Source: Talinum fruticosum
Lineage: Eukaryota; Streptophyta; Magnoliopsida; Caryophyllales; Talinaceae
Length of the DNA stretch: 64,000 bases
Assembly (NCBI GenBank): GCA_021018815.1
Contig: JAITYX010000128.1
Coordinates: forward strand, 806,001 to 870,000
Reading direction: 5' to 3'
Below, in pieces: positions 22,908 to 34,712 of this stretch; position 1 is the first letter of the stretch; the number at the start of each line of letters is the position of its first letter. Made by a program: the position numbers and the translations under genes. The notes below the pieces were generated by a model. The model had not been told where the DNA came from. It saw only the letters and a program-made list of their open reading frames with translations, and did not search any database.

Positions 22908-23925
22908 ATGTCGAGTCAAAATGATAACACTCTGAAAAATGAATTATAAGAGACCAACGAAGAATCTATGTCGGCTAATCAAACCCCTCCAACCCCACAT
23001 CGGTGCGAAAGTGATGTACGAAAGGTCGAAAATGAGCTGGATAAAAACGGAATATTCAAGGATATAGATCCCAAATTATTAGGGACGATATAGCTATTGT
23101 GACACGTAAACTTTAGGAATGCGCTCGAAAATTCCGGAAATGAGGGTAGACTTTTTGAAAAGGTGGCAAAACAAAATCCAAAAATTTATGACGGAAAAAT
23201 GGATCTAGTGATACTAGAAGAATGGATTAGGCAGATAAAGAAGATATTTGATGTGGTCGATGTACCAATCGATAAGCGTGTAAACATTGGGGCTTTTTAC
23301 CTCACCGGACAAGCCGATATCCGGTGGGGAACTATAGGATTAATTTTCAAAACTCTAGGGGCTCGTGGGATAAGTTTTTAGAGGAATTGAGAGTAAAATT
23401 TTACCTGGTGTCCTTGCAAAAACAAAAGCAAAAGGAATTTTTGGAATTAAAGTAAGATAATATGTCGGTGATAGAGTATGCAAGTAAACTTGTGAAATTA
23501 TCTAGGTTCGCCGTAGAATATGTAGCCACGGATCATAATGATAAGATTTGAGGAAGGCTTAGCACCCTATATTAGGCATCAATTAGTTGGGTAACCTATG
23601 CAAACCAGTCAAGAATTGTATGAGCGAGTCGCGAAGTGGAACAGGTGAAACGGGAATTACGGTGTTGAGTCCGAATACCTCCAAGAAGAGAGGGAATGAG
23701 AAAAGAAGCCCTGTAGGGGAACACAAAGCAAAAAGCACTGCAAGTACGGGAACTAAACTCCAAACTTCGATCCTAACCAAGAAACAATGCTTAAAATGTG
23801 GTCAAACCAACCACGACATAGCAGATTGTTGAGCTGGCACTAGTTGTTGTTATTGGTGTGGAGATTACAACCATTTAAATGCAAACTACCCAACTAGACT
23901 CTCGCAAGCATGAAAAGGGCTTAGT
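22908..23925 (+). pseudogene. Gypsy gag (capsid and zinc knuckles), left copy
   Basis: A likely start is ATG 22908 (MSSQND). The frame NPKIYDGKMDLVILEEWIRQ with FYLTGQADIRW (23175-23340) is the retrotransposon gag capsid block of chromoviruses. Zinc knuckle one is CLKCGQTNHDIADC (23790-23830) and a second, CYWCGDYNHLNANY (about 23855-23895), has lost its last Cys. Gag forms the virus-like particle. Frameshifts and stops occur at several points. Confidence 0.8.
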
Positions 23926-24004
23926 CAAGCGCAAAAGAGTAGAAGGGCAGATAACAGCATCTACGCGCAGTAGACAAGTTAGAAGAGCTTATGTAATGAG
24001 TAAA

Positions 24005-24400
24005 AAGCAAGCTATCGACTCGGGGTCGTTGTGATTGGTACGCTCATTTTAAATTCAGTACCACTTATCGCTTTATTTGATATGGGTGTTACAAACTCTT
24101 TTATTTTATCAAAGGCTGTATCTCAAATAGGCTTGGAACCAAGTAAGCAACTCGTAGAATTATATGTAAGTCTACCCACAAGTCAAATGACAAAATGTGA
24201 TGTTATGTACAAAAATTGTCCTATTACCCCGAGTCACGAAAATTTTAAAGTTGACTTGATACGGTTTGACTCTGTCGGAATTTGATATAATCTTGGGTAT
24301 GGATTGGTTGTCTAGATAAGGGGCAAAAATAGATTGCCAAGGGCAGAGTTTGTATCCTTAAAGGGTATGAACGACAGAGAAGTGAGGTCTCAAGGTACCA
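24005..24400 (+). pseudogene. Gypsy aspartic protease, left copy
   Basis: VIGTLILNSVPLIALFDMGV followed by TNSFIL corresponds to the L-F-D-T/S-G-A-T-x-S-F-I active site; here the position after Asp is Met, so the catalytic triad is damaged. LGMDWLS appears about 80 codons later in another frame, as expected of the family. Confidence 0.8.
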
Positions 24401-24539
24401 ATGGTGCTTGGGGATTGTACCATAGGATCGTTAAGGGTCATTAGACGACTTGTTAAGCAAGGAAATGAAGCTAATTTATGCTTTGTAATAGAAGAAAAAT
24501 GGGAGACAAAAATAGAGGATATCCCTATAGTTAAAGAGT

Positions 24540-25780
24540 TTCCCGACATTTTTCCAAATGAAATTCTTGGGTTACCCCCAAAAGGGAAATGGACTTTGCA
24601 ATAGAAATTGAGCCGAGATTGCGACCCATTTCTAAACCTCCATATAGGATGGCTCGCGCTGAGCCGAAGGAGTTAAAGATTCAGCTAGAGGATTTATTGC
24701 AAAAAGGTTATATAAGGCTGAGTGTATCTCCTTGGTGCGCACTAGTTTTGTTCTTAAAGAAAAAGGATGGGTCTTTAAGGTTATGTATAGATTACGAGAG
24801 AACTAAATAAGGTCATTGTAAAAAATAGGTAACCTTTGCCAAGGATTGGCGATTTATTTGATCAATTACAAGGGATAAGAGTATTCTAAAAATTGATCTC
24901 CAGTCAGGATATCATTAATTGTGAATTAAGCCTGAATATATTCCAAAAATGACGTTTAGGACATTATGAATTTACGGTCATGCCTTTTGGGTTAACAAAT
25001 GCTCTAGCAGCTTTTATGCACTTGATGAACAGAATATTTAGACCTTATTTGGATAAATTTATTGTTGGTTTTATTGATGATATTTTAATATATTCTAAGA
25101 CGGGGAGGAGCATGCTGATCATTTAAGGATTGTACTGCAAACCTCGAGGTTTCATAAGTTATATGCTAAGTTGTTGAAGTGTGAATTTTGGTTGTCGAAG
25201 TAATTTTTCTAGGGCATGTAATTTCTAAAGAAGGAATTAAAGTTGACCCACAAAAGATTAAGGCAATTACTCGATTGGCCTAGGCCAACTAATGTCACGG
25301 AAGTTCGATGTTTTTAGGAATGGATGGATATTATAGACGATTTGTACAGGATTTTTCACGGATAGCTTTGCCCCTTACTAATCTTTTGAGGAAAACGACA
25401 AAGTTCGAATGGAATGAGTGCGAAGCTGCATTTCAAGAACTTAAGAAACAACTCACTCTTGCACCACTTTTGGCCTTATCCGAGCAAGGTGAAGAATTCA
25501 CTATTTACAATGACCCATCTAGATAAAGAATTGGGTGTGTTGATGCAGAATGGAAAAGTCCTAGCGTATGCTTCTAGGCAATTAAAGTGATATGATCATA
25601 ATTATCCCACTCATGATCTAGAATTAGCTACGGTAATTTTTGCATTGAAAATTTAGAAACATTATCTTTATGGAAGTTTATGCAAGTTTTCACTTATCAT
25701 AAAAGTCTAAAGTATATTTTCACACGAAGGAGTTGATTTTGCGATAACAAAGGTGGTTAGAGTTCTTAAAGGATTATGAT
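24540..25780 (+). pseudogene. Gypsy reverse transcriptase and RNase H, left copy
   Basis: RT blocks in order: [20 protein letters not shown] (24595-24650), [19 protein letters not shown] (24745-24800), the palm with [10 protein letters not shown] as the Y/F-x-D-D box (25070-25100), and [20 protein letters not shown] with TKFEWNECEAAFQELKK (25330-25450). RNase H follows with YNDPSR and a degenerate part to about 25780. Repeated stops. Confidence 0.85.
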
Positions 25781-27393
25781 ATGCAAATTCATTACCAACC
25801 AGGAAAGGCTAATGTCGTGGCAGAAATGTTAAGTCGAAAAACACATCATGGTGTGAATGCATTAAAGGTTATTCGTCCTAAAATAATAAGAGATTTGCAA
25901 GGAATGGGAATTAAGCTGGTGTTTCCCCATGAGTCAAACACGATATTGTCAATGTTAATAGTCCAACCTATACTTTTGGAAGAAATGAGGCAAGCACAAA
26001 TTGGGGATGATGAGATTGAAAGAATCAAAGAAGGTATAAACAAAGGAGAAGCATTGGGATTTTATGAGGATAATCAAGGAATTATAAGATTTCAAAACAG
26101 AGTTTGTGTGCCACAAAAGATGGAATTAAGGGAGAAAATATTAGCGAAGCACACAACACATGGTACTCTATTCACCACAGGGGCACGAAAATGTATAGAG
26201 ATTTGAGACAAACCTTCCGGTGGAAGAACATGAAAAGAGATATTGTCCAATTTGTGGATAAGTGCCTCGCTTGCCAAAAAGTTAAAGAGAACACCAAAGC
26301 CCGGTTGGAGAGTTACGACCATTGGAGATCCATGTTTAGAAGTGGGACTCGATTTCTATAGATTTCATTATGGGCTTACCCCTTTCAATATCAAAGAAAA
26401 ATGCAATATGGGTGGTCGTTGATAAGCTTACAAAATCTGCTCATTTTATACCAATACATGATTCTTAGGGGATTGATAAGTTAGCACAAATATATGTGAA
26501 AAAATTGAACGTTTGCATAGTCCCAAGGATATAATCTCGGATGGGGATTCAAGATTTTAGGCTCGATTTTGGAGGGCTTTGCAAAGAGCTTTTGGAACAA
26601 AATTACAATTAAGTAGCTCTTATCACCTTGAAACTAACGAGCAAACAGAAAGAGTAAATCAAGTGGTTGAAGATATGCTGCAAGCATGTGTATTGGATTT
26701 TCAAGGAAGCTGGGAGGATTATCTTCCATTAGCTGAATTTTTGTATAATAATAGTTACCAAGCGACTATTAGAATGACACCTTTTGAAGCATTGTATGGT
26801 AGAATATGTAGAACTCCTCTCTGTTGGAATGATCTAAATGAAACCTTAGTTTTAGGTCCGAGATATGATTCAGGAAATAGTCGAAAAAATTAAGTTTGTT
26901 GAACATAATATGAAAGTGGCCCAAGATAGGCCAAAAACTTATGCGGATCGTAAGAGGAAGCCTCTAAAATTTCAAAAAGGTGATAAGGTTTTTCTTAAGG
27001 CATCTCCAAGCAAAGGGATTGAGAGATTTAATGTAAAGGAAATTGAGTCGTCGTTTTATCGGGCATTATGAGATCATCGAGAAAATTAATCCTGTTACTT
27101 ACCGACTAGCCTTGCCGGTAGAATTACAACACGTACATGATGTGTTTCACATTTCCCAACTTTGAAAGTATGTATATAATCCAACTCATATAATCGTGTA
27201 CGAACTGCTAAATATTGAAGTAGAAGATTTAACCTATGAAGAGCAACTCTGTAAAAATTATGGACCGAAAGGTTAAATAGCTGAGCAACAAAGCAATACC
27301 CTTAGTTAAAGTAATATGGACCCGCATGGAGTTTTCGAAGCCACATGGGAAACCGAGGAGGAAAGGAAAAATCGTTACCCCCATCTGTTTTAA
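25781..27393 (+). pseudogene. Gypsy integrase with chromodomain-like tail, left copy
   Basis: The frame starts after IHYQPGKANVVAEMLSRKTH. The zinc-binding region reads HHRGTKMYRDLRQTFRWKNM and C-L-A-C-Q-K-V-K (26180-26290). The core has SSYHLETNEQTERVNQVVED (26610-26670) and DYLPLAEFLYNNSYQATIRM. KFQKGDKVFLKASP (about 26970) is the GPY/F-type region, then a chromodomain-like end with FEATWETEEERKNRYPHLF, stop 27391-27393. Chromodomains of this group direct integration to heterochromatin. Confidence 0.85.
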
Positions 27394-27690
27394 AGGTATG
27401 TTACTAATCGATTGTAGTTTCAAAGACGACACTTTTTTAGGGGGATATAATGCCCTAAAATTTAATTGTATTTAATTATTGCATTTTACCATCTTAATAT
27501 TGAAGAGTAGTGAGTTGAGCATAAATGTCGAAATTGAAATGAGAAATGTGAATGGATTTCTCAGTTAAGTGACTCGAAAATATTAGTTCACACTTAAATA
27601 TTCATAATATATGTAAACGTGCATTTGTCGATAGATATGTATACGGTTATTTAATACGAAATTGTGTTTCAAATCAGTTTGATTTGTTTA

Positions 27691-27783
<93 letters not shown>
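27691..27783. repeat. (AAT)n microsatellite
   Basis: About 31 AAT units in the LTR. The inverted partner at about 35472-35516 has only about 15, so the locus changed length after the arms were duplicated. Confidence 0.95.
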
Positions 27784-27786
<3 letters not shown>

Positions 27787-27930
27787 GTAAAATTTACAAC
27801 ATATAATTTTAATACAATTGTATGGTTAAGAATTAACCATGTGTAAAGTAATAATTATTTAGATAACTATCAATTTAACATTTGACAAGACTATGTGGAA
27901 GAGGATAAGGATGGACCGACGACAGGCCAT

Positions 27931-27938
27931 TATAAATA
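27931..27938 (+). promoter_or_regulatory. TATA box in the gypsy LTR
   Basis: TATAAATA preceded by GGCCAT and followed by GG, inside the U3/R zone of the LTR. The same site is kept in the right copy at 35319-35326 on the minus strand. Confidence 0.6.
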
Positions 27939-28208
27939 GGAAAGGGTGGCAATTGGGCTCGACCGGAGGGAAAATGAAGGAGAGGCCTCACAAAAAATCG
28001 CCAAGCCCAAACCCTTTTCTTTCACCTGTTCAGCCTCAATCCCCACCATTGCCTCCGGCCACCGGCCACCACTACTGCCGCTAGCCACCACCTGTCCTCC
28101 CTCACTCTTTTTCAACACCCCTTCACCACTAAAGTAATTTTTTAACTCTTTTTAGGATTAAATTTAATTATTTATATTGGAAACAAATAGTTAAAAAGAA
28201 GGAAAGAG

Positions 28209-28211
<3 letters not shown>

Positions 28212-28271
<60 letters not shown>
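28212..28271. repeat. (TA)n microsatellite
   Basis: About 30 TA units. The inverted partner at 35022-35044 is only about 23 bp long. Confidence 0.95.
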
Positions 28272-28273
<2 letters not shown>

Positions 28274-28583
28274 CGGAAATGAATCCAAGAGGTGGATAGT
28301 AACTTTGATAGTAATTTGGTAAAAAGATTATGAGGAAATATATGCATATCTATATAATCACTTTATTATAAAGTAAATGGTAAATTTGTATTTGAAAATA
28401 GAAAGTTATCGGAAACGTTATTACCAAAGAAAGTAAAAAACTAAAATTTAGTATGAAACAACCCCCAACCGAAGTACGTTATTGCTTGTACCCTTTCAAA
28501 ATAGTTAGATTTTAATTGTTATGTAAAACATTACCGTATTTGTAATTCGGCCTACAACACTTTGACGATCCATTTCATTGTTA

Positions 28584-28862
28584 CACTACTACAAAACAGA
28601 CAATTAACAACGGAGCTAGCGACGGAATTTCGAAATAGCGACGGAAATAGCAATGGAAATATTCCGTCGCTGAAATCCGAGTCGCTAAATTTTGGCGACA
28701 CAGTTCACGTAATCCGTCGTTAATTAGCGACGGACGGGCGACGGAACCGGCTTCGATAGCTGATTTGAATCAACGACGGAACACTTTTACTGTCGCCGAT
28801 TTAGCGACGGAAAATGGCGACTTCCGTCGCTGATTTCCGTCGGGGATCCGTCATTGTTCAGT
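28584..28862 (+). repeat. CACTA terminus and subterminal GCGACGGA repeats, left
   Basis: More than a dozen copies, in both orientations, of the 8-mer GCGACGGA or one-base variants, the likely TNPA-binding array that holds the ends together during excision. The mirror copy is at 34445-34709. Confidence 0.85.
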
Positions 28863-29118
28863 CGAATTCCAAAATACATATTTTTAATAATTCGTTACCC
28901 TAATACAAAAAATTGTGAATGGATATACAAATCCAACATTCACATATGTGGCATTTACATTTGGCATTTACATATGCCGGCCACAAAGTACTCATCCAAG
29001 TTGGATATAAAAATCCAACATACACAATCGAAACATATTTATAACCAATTCACAAGTTTACAAAAACAATGCCATCTAAAAGTTCGGAAGAAACCATAAG
29101 CACATACATGTTAAAAGT

Positions 29119-31388
29119 TTGCAAAATGTTCACAAATACACAAAAGCTCACAATGAATCGATCGAAGGTCCTCACTCTTCCTCATCCTCTTCCTCTTCCT
29201 CTTCCTCTTGTGGTTGTACTTGGTCGATGATGAGATCCGGATGCTTGCTGAGATTTCAAAAATTCATTGAAGCGTGCTATTGGCTCGTGAAGCTGTCCAC
29301 CTTTTCTTTAATCTGCCGATTTTTCAACCCAAGCACACGAGCATGCTCAATCCATTGATGTAACTCGAAGTTAAATTATGCACTTGTTGCTCTCAAATCT
29401 GAGTCATCCGGAGTAGAAGCTTTAGGTGACTTGAAGGACATGGTTGGTTTTAAGTTTTTAGCCTCGAGATCCAAGTCCATAAATGCGACCTTTCTTGTTT
29501 GCATTGGCTTTGACCCACAACTCATGTTGTGAAGGGGTAGAGACATTATCCTCGGAAGAGTTGGGGTCATCACTAGAAGGTTGAGTGGGTTGAGTGTTTT
29601 GCAACTCTTCCCACTCTTTTGAAACTTCTCCTGAATAATATATAAATATTTGAGGCATGTAACTATCATAGGTTGTGAAAGAAAATCGTATATTGAAAAA
29701 TATGAAAATTGCATATATAAAGTTACTCACATAAATGGCCTTGGATTTTTGGTCGACCCATTCGTCCTTTTTTGTTTTGTGGGTTCGTGAAAGTAGTTGG
29801 GTCGGTAGAGGCTAAACTCCTTTAAGCTCCTTCATCTAAATACAAAAAAGTTAGTACATAATCAATTTACTAATATTAACATGTTAATAGTTGCATGCGT
29901 AATTACTAATAAAGGGGTATGTACCAAGCGCCGCTTATGCTCTGTCATAGGGATTGAGCCACAAGTATCGAGCGATGAACCAAGTCCACCTTGATCGGCT
30001 TGGCGGTTTTTCGAGCCTCGCTCACAAAATTTTTGTAGTCAGCATTTTCCCAATATTCCAACAACTCTCGCCAGTAGTTGTCACCCAACCATTTCGGCTT
30101 CTTCTTATGTTTTCTTGCCTTCAGCATGAAGTCCTTTAATCGATCACTTCCTTTCTTCTCAAAATTTCTTCGATTTGGACTTCATTGGTTGGAGACCAAG
30201 TGAAAACTTTCTGCATAAATGAAAAAGTAGTTTATAAGTTATGAAATCATAATATAATGCTCAAACATGCAGGATAAGTCATTATGTTATCTCAATTTCA
30301 GAAAACTAAAGATTTGTCATTACCTTAAACTCATAAAACCACATATCACGTTGTGATCGAGGGACTTTACCCCATGTATGCCATGATTTATCATATTTGT
30401 TTTGAAAGATGTGGGAAATCGTGCCCACAACTTTGTCAATGAGGTAGAACCTAATCAAGAAACATATAAAACAGTTAGTTGTACACCGGAGTACTATAAA
30501 GCTTAATTTATTTTATTGCTAATTATCACACTTACCCTTCACCATCTGGCTCAATTCGAATCTTTTCTCGGCTGGTAGCACTTCTTGATTCAAGACTAGC
30601 ATGCTCGTTGCCTGCATCAGCTAGCCCATCATTTTGTAGGCCTTTGTGGTGGCCTCTGTTCAGCACCAAAGGTGGAGTATGGTATAAGGTTCGTACCATA
30701 TTAGTTATATGGGTACGCATTGGGTGAGTTTGAGTACATATGAGGTCTGTTGAGAATATGGATGGTTTGGGATGAAAGACCCAACGAATGGGTTTTGCAT
30801 ATGTGCGATGTTTGGATGTTGGAAATAAGGAGGGTTGGGAATGAATGACCCACCCATTGGAGTTTGATTGTAAGAGGAGCGTGGAGATCTTGCTCCACCT
30901 ATAGCAAGCGAAGGTTATGAGGGTTTTGAAAGGGGGTAGAAGTGCTTACATTATTACCTTCACCATCGATAATGACGTTTCTAGCCCGTCCCCGAGTAAC
31001 CGATCTTTTCGACCTGCCTCTACCTCTCTCCATATTTCCTAACATAAACAACATAAAAAATTATTAGTAAACATCCAACGTTTAAAGTGATTCAATATAA
31101 CACAAAACAGAAACATTAGTAAACATATAAACGGATTTCTTTGACTTTTTCCTTGTCTTTCCCTTTGACGCTTCCATCTCGCATGACCACAAAACTTGCA
31201 TGAATCAAGATTAATGTCCTCTTTGTAGAACAACATGCAACCTTGTCGACAACAATCAATTTTTGAACATCCATCCCAAGATTTTTAATGACCTTCTTTG
31301 CATGGTGAATGTCACGAGGAACTCGGTTATCGGTGGATATATCTCCTTCATAAGTTGAGCAATTTCATTAAAGCAATTTTGAGGCATC
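29119..31388 (-). pseudogene. TNPA-like (plant transposase, En/Spm family) gene, left inverted copy
   Basis: Minus-strand reading of the same gene as 32283-34136. The carboxy-terminal part (29376-29730) includes QHELWVKANANKKGRIYGLG; the conserved KPKWLGDNYWRELLEYWENA block lies near 30050-30110, and a Pro/Gln/Tyr-rich amino region near 30700-30960. The inner end (31039-31380) carries TNPD-type sequence (MLFYKEDINLDSCKFCGHAR). The gene helps bind subterminal repeats and drive transposition. Introns are likely but were not placed here; frameshifts are present. Confidence 0.8.
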
Positions 31389-31929
31389 GTAGATGGATGT
31401 ATCGTAGGTTATTACCTGGTATAGTTGGGTATATACAAGAGTTTTTAGACGGGGGTTGAGGAGTTTGATGCACATGCTAGAAGTTAATCAAATTTTGTAC
31501 ATAATCAATAATATAGGTGTCCATGTCGCAAATGCAAAAATCGGAAGTATAAGGATTCCGATGAAGTTAAGTTGCACCTTTATCAATATGGTTTTCTTCC
31601 AAACTATTGGTATTGGACTAGTCATGGAGAAATAGATCCTCATTTACATGAGGATGTTGGTATGACTTCTAACATATTGAACAGTGAAAGTGGCACCAAT
31701 CATATGAACTACGGCGATGTAGAAACAGATATCGACCGTATGAATGATATGGTCACGAGATGCCATGATCTCAAATGAATACTCTACAAGTGAGCCTCCA
31801 AATACCCATGCCTAAACTTTCTTGAATATGGTTGAGGCTGCGTAACGACCTTTGTGGGTAGGAAATGAAACTCACACTGAGTTGTGCCGCCACCGTTAGA
31901 ATGTTGAGCATCAAGTCCGACCACAAAAT
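31389..31929 (+). other. Unique centre of the palindrome
   Basis: This is the only part of 21962-41259 without an inverted partner. It begins exactly before the TNPD start codon (ATG 31393 or 31397) and ends within TNPD codons just before the sequence shared by both arms (KMPQNCFNEIAQ). Confidence 0.8.
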
Positions 31930-32190
31930 GCCTCAAAATTGCTTTAATGAAATTGCTCAACTTATGAAGGAGATTTATCCACCTGATAACCGAGTTCCTC
32001 GTGACATTCACCATGCAAAGAAGGTCATTAAAAATCTCGAGATGGATGTTCAAAAAATTGATTGTTGTCGACAAGGTTGCATGCTTGTTCTACAAAGAGG
32101 ACATTAATCTTGATTCATGCAAGTTTTGTGGTCATGCGAGATGGAAGCGTCAAAGGGAAAGACAAGGAAAAAGTCAAAGAAATTTGTTTA
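31393..32190 (+). pseudogene. TNPD (tnp2) transposase, amino-terminal part only
   Basis: It opens MYRRLLPGIVGYIQEFLDG and, after a frameshift, reads YRCPCRKCKNRKYKDSDEVK with YGFLPNYWYWTSHGE, the transposase-associated domain of CACTA tnp2 proteins. Further on: SIKSDHKMPQNCFNEIAQLM, then DCCRQGCML and FYKEDINLDSCKFCGHARWK (C-C, C--C), the standard lead-in to the catalytic tnp2 domain. The catalytic domain is absent: at about 32170 the sequence passes into the upstream region of the TNPA-like gene. TNPD would cut the element's ends. Confidence 0.85.
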
Positions 32191-32282
32191 TATGTTTACT
32201 AATGTTTCTGTTTTGTGTTATATTGAATCACTTTAACCGTTGGATGTTTACTAATAATGTTTTTATGTTGTTTATGTTAGGA

Positions 32283-34136
32283 AATATGGAGAGAGGTAGA
32301 GGCAGGTCGAAAAGATCGGTTACTCGGGGACGGGCTAGAAACGTCATTATCGATGGTGAAGGTAATAATGTAAGCACTTCTACCCCTCTCAAAACCCTCA
32401 TAACCTTCGAGTCTCCTATAGGTGGAGAAGTATCTCCACGCTCCCCTTACAATCAAACTCCAATGGGTGGGTCATTCATTCCCAACCCTCCTTATTTCCA
32501 ACATCCAAACATCCCACATATGCAAAACCCATTCGGTGGGTCTTTCATACCAAACCATCCATATTCTCAATAGCTTCATATGTACTCAAACTCGCCCAAT
32601 GCGTACCCATATAACCAATATGGTACGACCCTTATACCACACTCCACCTTTGGTGCTCAACAGAGGCCACTACAAAGGCCTACAAATGATGGGCCAACCG
32701 ATGCAGGCAATGAGCATGCTCGTCTTGATTCAAGCAGTGCTACCAGCTGAGAAAAGATTCGAATTGAGCCGGATGGTGAAGGGTAAGTGTGATAATTAGC
32801 AATAAAATAAATTAAGCTTTATAGTACTCAGGTGTATAACTAAGCTGTTTTATATGTTTCTTGATTAGGTTCTACCCCATTGACAAAGTTGTGGGCACGA
32901 TTTCCCACATCTTCCAAATCAAATATGACAAATCATGGCATACATGGGGTAAAGTCCCTCAATCACAACGTGATCTATGGTTTATGAGTTTAAGGTAATG
33001 ACAAATCTTTAGTTTTCCGAAATTGAGATAACATAATGACTTATTCCGCATGTTTGAGCATTATATTATAATTTCATAACTTATAAACTACTTTTTCATT
33101 TATGCAGAAAGTTTTCACTTGGTCTCCAACCGATAAAGTCCAAATAAGAAGAAATTTTGAGAAGAAAGGAAGTGATCGATTAAAGGACTTCATGCTGAAG
33201 GCAAGAAAAATAAGAAGAAGCCGAAATGGTTGGGTGACAACTACTGGCGAGAGTTGTTGGAATATTGGGAAAATGTTGACTGCAAAAATTCCGTGAGCGA
33301 GCTCGGAAAAACCGCCACGCCGATCAAGGTGGACTTGGTTCATCACTCGATACTTGTGGCTCAATCCCTATGACAGAGCATAAGCGGCACTTGGTACATA
33401 CCCCTTTATTAGTAATTACGCATGCAACTATTAAAATGTTCATATTAGTAAATTGATTATGTACTAACTTTTTTGTATTTAGATGAAGGAGCTTAAAGGA
33501 GTTCAGCCTCTACCGACCCAACTACTTTCACGAACCCAAAAATCAAAAAAGGACTAATGGGTCGACCAAAAATCTAAGGCCATTTATGTGAGTAACCTTA
33601 TATATGCAATTTTCATATTTTTCAATATACGGTTTTCTTTCACAACCTGTGATAGTTACATGCCTCAAATATTTATATATTATTCGGAAGAAGTTTCAAA
33701 AGAGTGGGAAGAGTTGCAAAACACTCAACCCACTCAACCTTCTAGTGATGACCCCAACTCTTCCGAGGATGATGTCCCTACCCCTTCACAACATGAGTTG
33801 TGGGTCAAAGCCAATGCGAATAAGAAAGGTCGCATTTATGGACTTGGATCCGAGGCTAAAAACTTAAAACCAACCATGTCCTTCAAGTCACCTAAAGCTT
33901 CTACTCCGGATGACTCGGATTTGAGAGCAACAAGTGCATAATTTAACTTCGAGTTGCATCAATGGATTCAGCATGCTCGTGTGCTTGGGTTGGAAAATCG
34001 GCAGCTTAAAGAAAACGTGGACAGTTTCACTGAGCCAATAGCACGCTTCAATGAATTTTTAAAATCTCACCAAGCATCTGGATCTCACCGTCGACCGAGT
34101 ACAACCACAAGAGGAAGAGGAAGAGGAAGAGGATGA
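32283..34136 (+). pseudogene. TNPA-like (plant transposase, En/Spm family) gene, right copy
   Basis: A likely start is MERGRGRSKRSVTRGRARNV (32285), a basic Arg/Gly segment, then a Pro/Tyr-rich stretch with repeats of MGGSFIPNPPY form. The domain after 32870 reads YPIDKVVGTISHIFQIKYDK, WHTWGKVPQSQRDLWF (then a probable intron), and FTWSPTDKVQIRRNFEKKG, the plant transposase (Ptta/En-Spm) family block. The end has HELWVKANANKKGRIYGLG, coiled-coil-like LENRQLKENVDSF and a GRGRGRG tail, stop at about 34135. Stops and frameshifts at 32574, 32750 and near 33200 inactivate it. Confidence 0.85.
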
Positions 34137-34444
34137 GGAAGAGTGAGGACCTTCGATCTATTCATTGTGAGCTTTTGTGTATTTGTGAACATTTTGCAAA
34201 CTTTTAACATGTATGTGCTTATGGTTTCTTCCGAACTTTTAGATGGCATTGTTTTTGTAAACTTGTGAATTGGTTATAAATATGTTTCGATTGTGTATGT
34301 TGGATTTTTATATCCAACTTGGATGAGTACTTTGTGGCCGGCATATGTAAATGCCAAATGTAAATGCCACATATGTGAATGTTGGATTTGTATATCCATT
34401 CACAATTTTTTGTATTAAGGCAACGAATTATTAAAAATATGTAT

Positions 34445-34709
34445 TTTGGAATTCGACGGAATAGCGACGAATCACCCATATCAGCGACGGAAATCAGCGA
34501 CGGAAATCGCTAAATCGGCGACAGAAAAGCGTTCCATCGTTGATTCAAATCAGCTACGGAAGCCGGTTCCATCGCCCGTCCGTTGCTAATTAACGACGGA
34601 TTGCGTGAACTCCGTCGCCAAAATTTAGCGACCGGATTTCAACGATGGAATATTTCCGTTGCTATTTTCGTTGCTATTTCCGTCGCTAATTGTCTGTTTT
34701 GTAGTAGTG
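34445..34709 (-). repeat. CACTA terminus and subterminal repeats, right
   Basis: Reverse-complement partner of 28584-28862, ending TGTCTGTTTTGTAGTAGTG, followed by TAA. Confidence 0.85.
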
Positions 34710-34712
34710 TAA

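Larger units (their letters stand above)
21962..28583 (+). mobile_element. Tekay-like Ty3/gypsy chromovirus, left copy
   Basis: Order: partial 5' LTR (21962-22230), primer-binding site (22235), gag with zinc knuckles, protease, RT, RNase H, integrase, chromodomain-like tail (stop 27391-27393), polypurine tract (about 27433-27445) and 3' LTR from 27446, interrupted at 28583 by the CACTA element. Integrase after RT shows Ty3/gypsy. The FEATWETEEERKNRYPHLF tail and a methionine-tRNA-type PBS fit the Tekay/Del chromoviruses. All coding regions are broken. Confidence 0.9.
27446..28583 (+). mobile_element. Gypsy 3' LTR, left copy, cut by the CACTA element
   Basis: It starts TATAATGCCCTAAAATTTAA directly after a polypurine tract; the right copy keeps TGTAATGCCC, so TG has decayed to TA here. 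It contains (AAT)n at 27691-27783, a TATA box at 27931, a GC-rich leader segment (27950-28130) and (TA)n at 28212-28271. It is interrupted at 28583 by the CACTA terminus. The remainder of the LTR sequence is represented by 40990-41821. Confidence 0.85.
21962..31388 (+). repeat. Left arm of a ~19.3-kb imperfect palindrome
   Basis: Reading inward, this arm matches the reverse complement of 31930-41259 base for base over long stretches. Anchors: CTAGGAAAAGAAAAATTAAG (21962) with 41259; PBS 22235-22246 with 40974-40985; LTR start 27446 with 35760; CACTA end 28584 with 34709; inner break near 31388 with 31930. Hand comparison near 23590/39620 shows six or seven differences in about 130 bases. Arm lengths differ by about 100 bp, largely from AAT and TA microsatellites. 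Confidence 0.93.
28584..34709 (+). mobile_element. En/Spm-type CACTA element, rearranged into an inverted duplication
   Basis: Both ends read CACTACTACAAAACAGACAA inward, followed by about 260 bp dense in GCGACGGA/TCCGTCGC subterminal repeats. The interior is palindromic: TNPA-like coding on minus to the left and plus to the right, with a unique centre (31389-31929) carrying the TNPD start. Flanking trinucleotides are TTA on the left and TAA on the right, inverted and not direct, so this is not a simple insertion. Both ends are copies of one original 3' end; the original 5' end and the TNPD catalytic region are missing. Confidence 0.85.

Noticed and set aside
28584..34709. A simple, intact CACTA transposon with its own target duplication
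   Set aside because: Flanking TTA/TAA are inverted, the interior is palindromic and both ends are copies of one terminus, so a single insertion does not explain it.
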